From Gammaproteobacteria bacterium (GTDB lineage Bacteria > Pseudomonadota > Gammaproteobacteria > UBA12402): a stretch of DNA of 7,069 nt. The notes beneath the pieces were generated by a model. That model was not told where the DNA came from, did not search any database, and worked only from the letters and a program-made list of their open reading frames with translations. Every line of letters begins with the position of its first letter. The stretch's first letter is position 1. The stretch covers positions 1 through 7,069 of the forward strand of contig JANQHY010000085.1 of NCBI GenBank assembly GCA_028282395.1. Direction: 5' to 3'. Made by a program: the position numbers and the translations under genes. Positions 1-5,041 of this stretch are shown here, one piece after another.

Positions 1-383
1 TAGATTTAAAACAAGCCTTGCTACACGTTCGCCGACTAAAAAATGGCCTACCGTCTACCCATCCATTACGAGGGGTGGAATTACGGGCACTGAAAACCTT
101 ACAACGCCACTATCCCAATACCCCGTATGTCTTCATTAGTGAGCGAGGCACGCCTTTGACGATGCGCACAGTCCATCACATTATTGCCAGAGCAGGGCAA
201 GTCGCCGCACTGGATATGGCGATTCATCCCCACATGTTGCGGCATTCTACCGGCTTCTACCTTGCCAATAAAGGGCATGATACAAGGGCAATTCAACAGT
301 ATATGGGGCATAAAAATATCCAAAATACGGTTCGCTATACCGAATTATCTCCAGATCGGTTTAAAGACTTTTGGGATGGTTGA
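1..383 (+). CDS. FimB/FimE-like tyrosine recombinase, 5' end outside window
   Basis: This is the C-terminal catalytic part (about 126 residues visible) of a phage-integrase-family tyrosine recombinase, which would cut and rejoin DNA through a covalent tyrosine-DNA intermediate. The frame is open from base 3 to a TGA at 381-383, with no start visible, so the gene begins left of the window. Visible active-site elements are the beta-hairpin lysine in RRLKNG, the HMLRH motif, the later histidine in YMGHKN and the tyrosine nucleophile in VRYTEL. RLKNG, HPHMLRH and GHKNIQNTVRYT closely resemble E. coli FimB/FimE, short recombinases that invert the fimbrial promoter segment. The last 50 or so residues are almost identical to the recombinase at 3557-4201 on the other strand. 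A secreted-protein/GH25 gene pair follows. A TTG at 18 could start translation but would remove the first catalytic arginine, so it is not the real start. Confidence 0.88.
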   Translation, partial: DLKQALLHVRRLKNGLPSTHPLRGVELRALKTLQRHYPNTPYVFISERGTPLTMRTVHHIIARAGQVAALDMAIHPHMLRHSTGFYLANKGHDTRAIQQYMGHKNIQNTVRYTELSPDRFKDFWDG

Positions 384-445
384 AGATGTCTTACAGAAGA
401 TGCGTATAGCCCTGTCTATAATGCTGCCTATTAACGAATAGAGAA
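351..445 (+). repeat. Left arm of 95-bp near-perfect inverted repeat
   Basis: Bases 351-445 match the reverse complement of 3495-3589 at 90 of 95 positions, counted by eye, without gaps. The arm spans the last 11 codons of the recombinase, its stop and the promoter-like spacer. Weaker similarity extends leftwards into the recombinase catalytic domain (from about 240) and rightwards to the ATG of the next gene. Just behind the recombinase stop is a 7-bp direct repeat, GAAGATG at 382-388 and 396-402, with a 14-bp period. It is fully conserved in the other arm. The arms could be recombination sites, a gene-conversion tract, or simply the conserved ends of a duplicated module. Confidence 0.85.
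417..422 (+). promoter_or_regulatory. Candidate -10 box (TATAAT) for exported-protein/GH25 pair
   Basis: A perfect TATAAT lies 36 bases upstream of the ATG at 459 and is conserved in the inverted copy (3518-3523). No good -35 box is visible at 17 bp; TTACAG at 391-396 is 20 bp away. A start site near 429 would leave a leader of about 30 bases. The sequence just before the ATG is AT-rich and has only a weak AGAG as a Shine-Dalgarno. Confidence 0.45.
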
Positions 446-458
446 CTTAATTAATATA

Positions 459-1079
459 ATGAAAAAAAGAACAAGTGGAATTATCGTAGCATTCATGCTG
501 CTGTGTATGAGTAGCATAGTGTATGCAGAAACGTTTGATCGGTATTTTAAAATCTTGCCAGGTTATACAACAACTTGTGATGATGTCACAGGGGTCTGGC
601 AAGGCGAACTCATTGGCTTGTATCCACAAATTGATGACCATAGCAATGCACCGATCAAATTGGCCTTATATAATAATCACGGAAAGGTGATTGGAAAAAT
701 TATCCATATAGGTGAAAATGCGGATATTGGGGTATCGGGGCAAATCTGGGCATCATGTAAAAAAGGGACATTGTATAACATACGGTTTCCTGTACAAAAA
801 CTTGATTTAAACAACATGCCCAAAAACAGTGATAATATACAGGCGCCAATCGCACCGAGCAGCGTGCTGCTTACTAAAAATAACGTTTTGTTACACATAG
901 CATCTTGTGATTCAATGGGTACTGCTAATACAGCGGTAGCCATTTTAAAAAAGATTAGTAATCATTATCCCTACAATTTCCCTGAGATGGGATACGACTT
1001 TCCAAGTTACAGTAAAGACTTCAAGCCTTTGGAACCCAATTGCGATAATAGCTCAATATTGGAAATATCAATAATTTAA
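459..1079 (+). CDS. Small exported four-cysteine protein, candidate immunity protein/lysozyme inhibitor
   Basis: This 206-residue protein is not recognised as a known family. The N-terminus (MKKR, then a hydrophobic stretch, ending SIVYA before E24) is a clear Sec signal peptide with a likely signal peptidase I site after A23. It has no lipobox cysteine, so a soluble periplasmic or secreted protein is expected. The mature part has four cysteines (C40, C100, C150, C195), all conserved in the paralogue at 2913-3485, suggesting two disulfides. Other shared motifs are TGVWQG (44-49), GKVIG (75-79), GVSGQIWA (91-98), KLDLNNMPK (114-122) and IQAP (127-130). The alternating pattern looks beta-rich, vaguely like small lipocalin-type domains. 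The GH25 gene starts 11 bases after this stop, with its ribosome site overlapping the stop codon, so the two are co-translated. A role as periplasmic protector against that muramidase is inferred from this arrangement. The start is the only one that gives a complete signal peptide. Confidence 0.75.
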   Translation: MKKRTSGIIVAFMLLCMSSIVYAETFDRYFKILPGYTTTCDDVTGVWQGELIGLYPQIDDHSNAPIKLALYNNHGKVIGKIIHIGENADIGVSGQIWASCKKGTLYNIRFPVQKLDLNNMPKNSDNIQAPIAPSSVLLTKNNVLLHIASCDSMGTANTAVAILKKISNHYPYNFPEMGYDFPSYSKDFKPLEPNCDNSSILEISII

Positions 1080-1083
1080 GGAG
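1077..1083 (+). promoter_or_regulatory. Shine-Dalgarno of left GH25 gene, overlapping upstream stop
   Basis: TAAGGAG includes the TAA stop of the preceding gene and lies 7 bases before the ATG at 1091. This fixes the GH25 start and indicates translational coupling within a two-gene operon. Confidence 0.8.
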
Positions 1084-1090
1084 AAGCCAT

Positions 1091-2104
1091 ATGTTAAAGA
1101 AAGACTCTAATCATTCAACCTCTATATCTAAGTATGATTCGTCACTTCTACAGGAAGAATCCCCAAATAGCAGTAAAAAAGGAAAGTATTCTGTTCCTTC
1201 TCCTCCTCCTTCACCAATTGGCTGTGGCATAGAACCACGAATAATAGTTGATTTTTCTCATTTCCAATACCCTGTGAATATGAAGGCGTTATATCAAGAC
1301 AATGGAATAGGAGATGTTATTATCAAAGCAAGCCAAGGCATGGGCGCCGACCAATATTTCAAAACCTATATTAGCCAACTCTGTTATAGTAATGCGGCTG
1401 ATAGTGCAATATTGTGGGGCGCTTACCACTTCCTTAATCCAGAAGAAAATGGCGCGCAGCAAGCGGAGTTTTCAATGTCACTTATTGCTAATACGCTTAT
1501 ATCAGAATGTGGCGCTTCCGAGTCTAATGCATACTTTGTGCAATTTTATCTTGATATTGAGGATACTCCACAATATCAAGTGCCCGCTAAAACATACTAT
1601 GCGCCAATGATAGATTTTATAAAATATATGGATGCACATATAAACTATCAAAACACTATCTACTTTTCTCCTGGTCTTTACACACGTACAAAATTTTTTA
1701 ATCAAGTATGTGATGAAGCGTGTTGTAAAAAACCTGAATCTATGCCTATTCATATGACTAATCTTTGGTTAGCAGAGTTTGGAGTAAAAGAGCCCAAAGC
1801 ATTACCCTACTGCTTTTATGAGTTCCAGACATGGCAGTATGCAGAAAAAGTATCTTTAGTAGGAGAGTCCGCACAATTTGATCTTAGCTGCTACACTAAC
1901 TCTCGTTATAATATCAGTAACAAATTTCATAACAATAGTTTGTCACTAGATAATATATATACTGATAATGGTATTAAGGATATGCAAAAAATCTCAAATC
2001 CCTCAAGTCTGAAAAACCAAACCAATAGGATTAACAGCCCTATTAATGCAATAGGGGCATCAATTTCTATTATATCAGGGTTATTATTTTGTATTACTAT
2101 ATAA
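1091..2104 (+). CDS. GH25-family muramidase (lysozyme-like) with C-terminal membrane tail
   Basis: This 337-residue protein contains a glycoside hydrolase family 25 domain at about residues 49-270. Family members hydrolyse the MurNAc-GlcNAc bond of peptidoglycan. Visible family features, in order, are the first-strand aspartate in IIVDFSH (D54), VIIKASQG (77-83), GAYHF (110-114), the catalytic DxE in YLDIED (D155, E157), LWLAEF (225-230), TWQY (247-250) and the terminal aspartate in FDLSCY (D264). All key acids are present, so it is probably active. The N-terminus is hydrophilic and Ser/Pro-rich with no signal peptide, so the enzyme would need a secretion system, lysis or another route to reach the wall. 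After the domain comes a polar linker and then a hydrophobic C-terminal stretch (about 318-337) that could be a membrane anchor. The right paralogue lacks this tail. The 3' end overlaps the convergent GH25 gene by 21 bp. It follows the exported protein gene and is probably its functional partner. A captured phage endolysin is the main alternative. Confidence 0.85.
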   Translation: MLKKDSNHSTSISKYDSSLLQEESPNSSKKGKYSVPSPPPSPIGCGIEPRIIVDFSHFQYPVNMKALYQDNGIGDVIIKASQGMGADQYFKTYISQLCYSNAADSAILWGAYHFLNPEENGAQQAEFSMSLIANTLISECGASESNAYFVQFYLDIEDTPQYQVPAKTYYAPMIDFIKYMDAHINYQNTIYFSPGLYTRTKFFNQVCDEACCKKPESMPIHMTNLWLAEFGVKEPKALPYCFYEFQTWQYAEKVSLVGESAQFDLSCYTNSRYNISNKFHNNSLSLDNIYTDNGIKDMQKISNPSSLKNQTNRINSPINAIGASISIISGLLFCITI

Positions 2105-2891
2105 TACTGGAACGGCCTGTCCACAACTTAGGTCGACAGCACCTTTAACACCATCTACTTTTACATCAACCTTATATTGCCAAATCAACCAGTCTCTCCA
2201 ACAGTAAGGAAGTTCAGGGTTTTCTACATTAGGGCGTGATAGCCAAAGGTATGATCCTGTGATTATATCAGATTTCTCCTTTTCACAACATTTCTTATCA
2301 CAAACAGAATCAAACCAAGATTTGTAAGTGTAAACACCTCTATGAAAAAGTACATACCTGTATTTAGTAGAACCATATTCATACACATAATTCAAAAAGT
2401 CGACAGTCGGTTGATAATATTTGGAGGCTGGCGCATTAGATCCTTGTCTATCTTCTACATCAACAAATAATCTCACAATAAATGGTTGTTCATTTTTTTG
2501 TGGATTACAGGCTGATACTACAGCATTTCTTGTGACATTCATTGCCCAAATAGCTTGCTGTATACCATTGTCTTCAGCAACAAGCATATGGTATACCCCT
2601 GTTAGATATGATCCTAAAATAAAAGGACTTTGGTTACATAATTGCTTTACATAGTTGCCAAATTGCGGGTCAGCGTAAGTAATTCCTTCTGTTACTTTAG
2701 GAATAACCCCCATTATTCCGTCATTCTTATACATTAAGCTAGCATTAATTGGCGCAGCATAGTGATTAAAGTCAGCTATTATGTCCGTAAGGCTCTCCGT
2801 ACATAAGGCAGGAACGGGTACAGGTGTTGATAGACTTTCTTTTTTTAGAGACCTCTCCAGTGTTTTTTCTCTCCTTCTTTTTCTCTAGCAT
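2084..2891 (-). pseudogene. GH25-family muramidase, frameshifted at an A7 run
   Basis: This is a second GH25 lysozyme-like gene, paralogous to the left copy. The long open frame carries IIADFNHY, GVYHM, the catalytic DxE in LFVDVED, YLWLS, IWQY and VDLSCG, so the whole domain is encoded. That frame has no ATG, GTG or TTG before the first-strand aspartate; its first ATG at 2734 would delete it. A strong AAAGGAG lies 8 bases before an ATG at 2891, but this frame stops at 2772-2774. The two frames join at an A7 run in the coding strand (2840-2846): removing one A gives a continuous protein of about 268 residues whose N-terminus (VSKKESLSTP) aligns with the left copy (SSKKGKYSVP). The left copy has six A at that place. 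The gene may be a pseudogene, phase-variable, rescued by slippage, or affected by a sequencing error. It has no signal peptide and no C-terminal hydrophobic tail. It follows the exported protein gene by 21 bases. Confidence 0.8.
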
Positions 2892-2899
2892 CTTCTTAT

Positions 2900-2906
2900 C
2901 TCCTTT
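2900..2906 (-). promoter_or_regulatory. Shine-Dalgarno of right GH25 gene
   Basis: AAAGGAG on the minus strand lies 8 bases before the ATG at 2891. It mirrors the strong ribosome site of the left copy and identifies the original start of the frameshifted gene. Confidence 0.7.
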
Positions 2907-2912
2907 AATAAA

Positions 2913-3485
2913 TTATATCCTATTGTTACACCCATCAGGATCTGCTTTAAAATTAACGCTATAATCAGGAAAAATATAACTACTTTTTTTAGTTGGTACT
3001 TTATATGGATATGTGTTACTAACTTTCATCAGTAGTGCTCTAGCACGCTCACTCAAGCCCATTGCATTGCAATTTCTTATATATAATAAAAGGTGAGATT
3101 TATCGAAAATAGCACCGTTATGGCCTGGTGGGGCTTGAATAGTATTACTATCCTTAGGCATGTTGTTTAAGTCTATTTTCTGCAGAGGGAGTCTAAAATT
3201 TTCAATTGTTCCATTCTTACAGGTAGCCCAAATTTGACCAGATACCCCTTCTAAAACACCAATAGTCTGCATCTTTATTATTCTTCCGATTACTTTCCCA
3301 TTCTTTTGAAAAAGAGCAATGGTGACAGGGTACCTTTCCTTTTTAGAATAGGTTAAATCCTGGACATTGCCTTGCCATACACCTGTCAAGTCACTACAAG
3401 AGACTGTATTTGGTTTTGCATAGCTGATTGTAATAGGAAATACTAAAAGTAGTGTTGCTATTTTACTGAATATTTTCTTTTTCAT
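2913..3485 (-). CDS. Small exported four-cysteine protein, paralogue of 459-1079
   Basis: This 190-residue protein of unrecognised family is clearly homologous to the product of 459-1079. The N-terminus (MKKKIFSK plus a hydrophobic core ending in ISYA) is a Sec signal peptide, probably cleaved after A23. Four cysteines (C30, C89, C139, C186) match those of the paralogue one for one. Shared blocks are DLTGVWQG (32-39), GKVIG (63-67), GVSGQIWATC (80-89), KIDLNNMPK (103-111), IQAP (116-119) and TYPY (158-161). Between the blocks the two proteins differ widely, notably in the segment after VWQG and at the C-terminal end. That pattern would fit partner-specific immunity proteins. It is the first gene of a two-gene unit with the right GH25 and starts behind the right inverted-repeat arm with no strong Shine-Dalgarno. 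The upstream DNA is nearly identical to that of the left copy, which supports the chosen start. Function is inferred from context only. Confidence 0.75.
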   Translation of the reverse strand: MKKKIFSKIATLLLVFPITISYAKPNTVSCSDLTGVWQGNVQDLTYSKKERYPVTIALFQKNGKVIGRIIKMQTIGVLEGVSGQIWATCKNGTIENFRLPLQKIDLNNMPKDSNTIQAPPGHNGAIFDKSHLLLYIRNCNAMGLSERARALLMKVSNTYPYKVPTKKSSYIFPDYSVNFKADPDGCNNRI

Positions 3486-3494
3486 TATATTGAT

Positions 3495-3589
3495 TTCTCT
3501 GTTCGTTAATAGGCAGCATTATAGACAAGGGCATACGCATCTTCTGTAAGACATCTTCAATCATCCCAAAAGTCTTTAAACCGATCTGG
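3495..3589 (-). repeat. Right arm of 95-bp near-perfect inverted repeat
   Basis: This arm is the reverse-complement partner of 351-445, with five mismatches. It covers the recombinase 3' end and the spacer before the exported-protein gene. The GAAGATG direct repeat is conserved (3538-3544 and 3552-3558 as CATCTTC on the plus strand). Inversion between the arms would exchange the roughly 3.05-kb cargo block 446-3494. Confidence 0.85.
3518..3523 (-). promoter_or_regulatory. Candidate -10 box (TATAAT) for right exported-protein/GH25 pair
   Basis: TATAAT on the minus strand, 32 bases upstream of the ATG at 3485, matches the left module's -10. As there, no convincing -35 box at optimal spacing is visible. 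Confidence 0.4.
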
Positions 3590-4201
3590 GGATAATTCCG
3601 TGTAGCGCACCGTGTTTTGGATATTTTTATGCCCCATATACTGCTGAATGGCTCTTGTATCATGACCTTTATTGGCAAGGTAGAAGCCGGTAGAATGTCT
3701 TAACATGTGGGCGTGAATGGGCATCTCAAATCCCGCTGCTCGGCCTGCTTGAGCTACAATATGGCGTACTGAACGGGCTGTTAGTGGTGTTCCACGCTGG
3801 CTAATGAAGACATATGATCGGTTGTTAGAGTGACTACTATTATTATCACGTTGTAGTTGGCGAAGCGCGCGCAGTTCCTGGCCACTCAGTGGATGGATGG
3901 AAGGCAACCCGTTCTTGATCCGTTTGACATGTACCCGGCTATGGACAAAATCGACTTGTTCCCATTTTAGCGTAACGGCTTCACTCACTCGCAGCGCATG
4001 GCGAAACATGAGCAAGAGGAGGGTTTGATTGCGTTGCTGGAATCGGTCACGTTGCATACTGTTGATGAGATGGGTTATTTCGGTTGACGTGAGGTATTCG
4101 CGTGTTCTCATGCTATCGTTTGATTGTCGTTTTGGTGGCGTATTCGTTTTTGGTTTGGCTAACTTTGCCGTTTTCAGTGGTTGGGCGATATCATTTAGCA
4201 T
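3557..4201 (-). CDS. FimB/FimE-like tyrosine recombinase
   Basis: This is a complete 214-residue tyrosine recombinase consisting of little more than a catalytic domain, as in FimB and FimE (about 200 residues). Catalytic positions visible are R71 in ALRVSEA, the beta-hairpin lysine K96 in RIKNG, H165 and R168 in HMLRH, H191 in MGHKN and the nucleophile Y200 in VRYTEL. REYLTSTEI (34-42) aligns with the RRYLTGKEV start of FimE. The first 30 residues, rich in Lys, Pro and Asn, are therefore an extension. An ATG at codon 31 is an alternative start, but neither start has a strong Shine-Dalgarno. The gene is followed by the inverted-repeat spacer and then the exported-protein/GH25 pair, and mirrors the recombinase at the left edge. 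Such enzymes invert or integrate short DNA segments. Here the likely targets are the repeats around the cargo genes, which is inference. All catalytic residues are intact, so activity is plausible. Confidence 0.9.
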   Translation of the reverse strand: MLNDIAQPLKTAKLAKPKTNTPPKRQSNDSMRTREYLTSTEITHLINSMQRDRFQQRNQTLLLLMFRHALRVSEAVTLKWEQVDFVHSRVHVKRIKNGLPSIHPLSGQELRALRQLQRDNNSSHSNNRSYVFISQRGTPLTARSVRHIVAQAGRAAGFEMPIHAHMLRHSTGFYLANKGHDTRAIQQYMGHKNIQNTVRYTELSPDRFKDFWDD

Positions 4202-4231
4202 GGCAAATCCCGCTAAGTTTCGTGTAAACTT

Positions 4232-4248
4232 AATGGTATTTTGCCATT
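4232..4248. promoter_or_regulatory. Small inverted repeat upstream of recombinase gene
   Basis: AATGG at 4232-4236 and CCATT at 4244-4248 form a 5-bp inverted repeat about 30 bases before the recombinase ATG at 4201. It could be an operator or chance. The rest of 4202-4396 is AT-rich, contains no gene, and presumably includes the recombinase promoter. Several -35/-10 pairings are possible and none stands out. Confidence 0.2.
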
Positions 4249-4396
4249 TTGAGTTAAAGTAGGCAAAGTTATTACCCCTTTCAAGTATTCTAAAATGACT
4301 ATAAAATGAACATTTTGTTTTTGCACAAATTTTGGGAATAACCCTGTTAATAACTCTGGTAATCGGCGATAGATAAGGTTAGATAGACAAGTCTAT

Positions 4397-4657
4397 TTAT
4401 TGGTCACTTCCTGACTTCTTGGTTTTTTTAAGCGCTTTAATATCTTTAACGGATAGTCCCGTAGCTTTTTTGATCGTGTTAGCGGGCACACCTTCATCTA
4501 ATAAAGTTATTGCAATTTCTTGGCTATTTTTTTCTATTGCCTGTTGTTGAAGTTGTTCAGCAGCAGTCATGATTTCTCCCTCTTCAAAATACTTTTCAGC
4601 TTCATTAGATAATGTTTCCCAATCTGTGTCAAATTGTTGTGCTATATGTGTGAGAAT
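4397..4657 (-). pseudogene. Rpn-family nuclease/transposase, C-terminal fragment with internal start
   Basis: The open frame lacks the N-terminal PD-(D/E)XK nuclease domain and any start before the fragment; a stop lies at 4658-4660. The encoded tail reads through AQQFDTDWETL and AEKYFEEGEIM, then MTAAEQL, GVPANTIKKATGLSVKDIKALK and TAA at 4397-4399. The DxxWETL-type segment followed by a Gln/Glu-rich helix and a GLS-[VK]-[ED]-[DE]-[IV]-xALK end is typical of the C-terminus of Rpn/YhgA-like 'PD-(D/E)XK nuclease family transposase' proteins. An ATG at 4570 has GGGAG 5 bases upstream and could make a 57-residue protein by itself. In E. coli rpn genes such internal starts give short RpnS inhibitors of the full nuclease. 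A homologous segment with the same internal start is at 4843-5007. Whether the short product is made here is unknown. Confidence 0.6.
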
Positions 4658-4697
4658 TTACGGTTTTAGAGGAAATTTCACCCTCAAACCGTAAATT
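4655..4697. repeat. 12-bp perfect inverted repeat (hairpin 1)
   Basis: AATTTACGGTTT at 4655-4666 is the exact reverse complement of AAACCGTAAATT at 4686-4697, with a 19-base loop. Imperfect pairing continues outward (TGTGT near 4647 with ACACA near 4701). It starts where the Rpn fragment's frame ends, so it may be the end of an inserted element, a REP-like palindrome or a structured RNA. There is no T-run, so a standard terminator is unlikely. Confidence 0.6.
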
Positions 4698-4708
4698 TTG
4701 ACACAAAT

Positions 4709-4722
4709 GGGGTCGATACCCC
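4709..4722. repeat. GGGGT/ACCCC hairpin (hairpin 2)
   Basis: GGGGT-CGAT-ACCCC is a perfect 5-bp stem with a 4-base loop, 11 bases beyond hairpin 1. It lies in a stretch with no gene. Confidence 0.45.
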
Positions 4723-4759
4723 TAATAGATACATATCTACGCTAGTACGCCAATCAATC

Positions 4760-4781
4760 CGTGATAAAAATGATTATCACG
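4760..4781. repeat. 8-bp perfect inverted repeat (hairpin 3)
   Basis: CGTGATAA at 4760-4767 pairs exactly with TTATCACG at 4774-4781 around a 6-base loop. It is the third stem within about 130 bases and lies downstream of the short Rpn-like gene. It could be part of a structured RNA, an element end or a protein-binding palindrome. The flanks are not U-rich. Confidence 0.5.
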
Positions 4782-4842
4782 AGTAATGTCTAAATTCGGG
4801 TGCGGGGCTTAATGGGTGTAAGGATATTTAGAGAAAGGTATT

Positions 4843-5007
4843 CTACTGAGTATCGTTTTGGGCTTTCAAAGCTTGGACTTCTTCTACGGACAACCCGGTG
4901 ATTTTAGCCACAAACTGTGTATCGGCACCTTCTTTCAGAGCATTGCGAGCAATATCTTTATTACGTTGCTCGATGCCTTCTTGTTTTAATTGTTCTGCTA
5001 CGGTCAT
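4843..5007 (-). CDS. Short RpnS-like protein (Rpn-family C-terminal module)
   Basis: This small gene of 54 residues is homologous to the C-terminal end of Rpn/YhgA-like nucleases: MTVAEQL, a charged helix, then ITGLSVEEVQALKAQ. The chosen ATG at 5007 has GGAG 6 bases upstream, in the same place as the internal start of the fragment at 4397-4570, with MT[AV]AEQL conserved in both. The frame remains open upstream to 5061, reading NALKYLQPEKV before the ATG and running into the 3' end of the transporter gene. A TTG at 5034 is a weaker alternative start. No nuclease domain is present. The ATG lies 34 bases after the transporter stop, so transcription from the transporter promoter is possible. It may be a decayed end of an rpn gene or a free-standing inhibitor of an Rpn nuclease elsewhere. 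The sequence alone cannot decide. Confidence 0.55.
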   Translation of the reverse strand: MTVAEQLKQEGIEQRNKDIARNALKEGADTQFVAKITGLSVEEVQALKAQNDTQ

Positions 5008-5041
5008 AACTTTCTCCGGCTGTAAATATTTCAATGCATTC

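Noticed and set aside
184..441. Open frame of 85 codons overlapping the left recombinase end, with a similar frame at 3463-3678
   Set aside because: Both are alternative frames of the duplicated recombinase 3' ends and inverted repeat. Their likeness follows from the DNA identity; neither has a ribosome site of note.
462..468. A7 run at codons 2-4 of the left exported-protein gene as a phase-variation switch
   Set aside because: The gene is in frame, and an AAA-AAA-AGA start is ordinary for signal peptides. The right copy lacks the run, so there is no comparative support.
677..943. Minus-strand frame of 88 codons across the exported-protein gene
   Set aside because: It lies wholly antisense to a well-supported gene with signal peptide and paralogue.
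1502..1753. Minus-strand frame opposite the left GH25
   Set aside because: It is the antisense shadow of the catalytic domain, with no homologous counterpart opposite the right GH25.
2084..2734. Right GH25 starting at the ATG at 2734
   Set aside because: This start would remove the first beta-strand and the conserved aspartate, and it has no Shine-Dalgarno. The real start is the strong site at 2891 plus the A7 frameshift.
4029..4262. Plus-strand frame of 77 codons over the recombinase start
   Set aside because: It is a shadow of the recombinase N-terminal region and has no recognisable motif.
4383..4396. Palindrome ATAGAC-AA-GTCTAT beside the Rpn fragment stop
   Set aside because: A 6-bp arm with a 2-base gap in AT-rich DNA, with no T-run. 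It could be chance.
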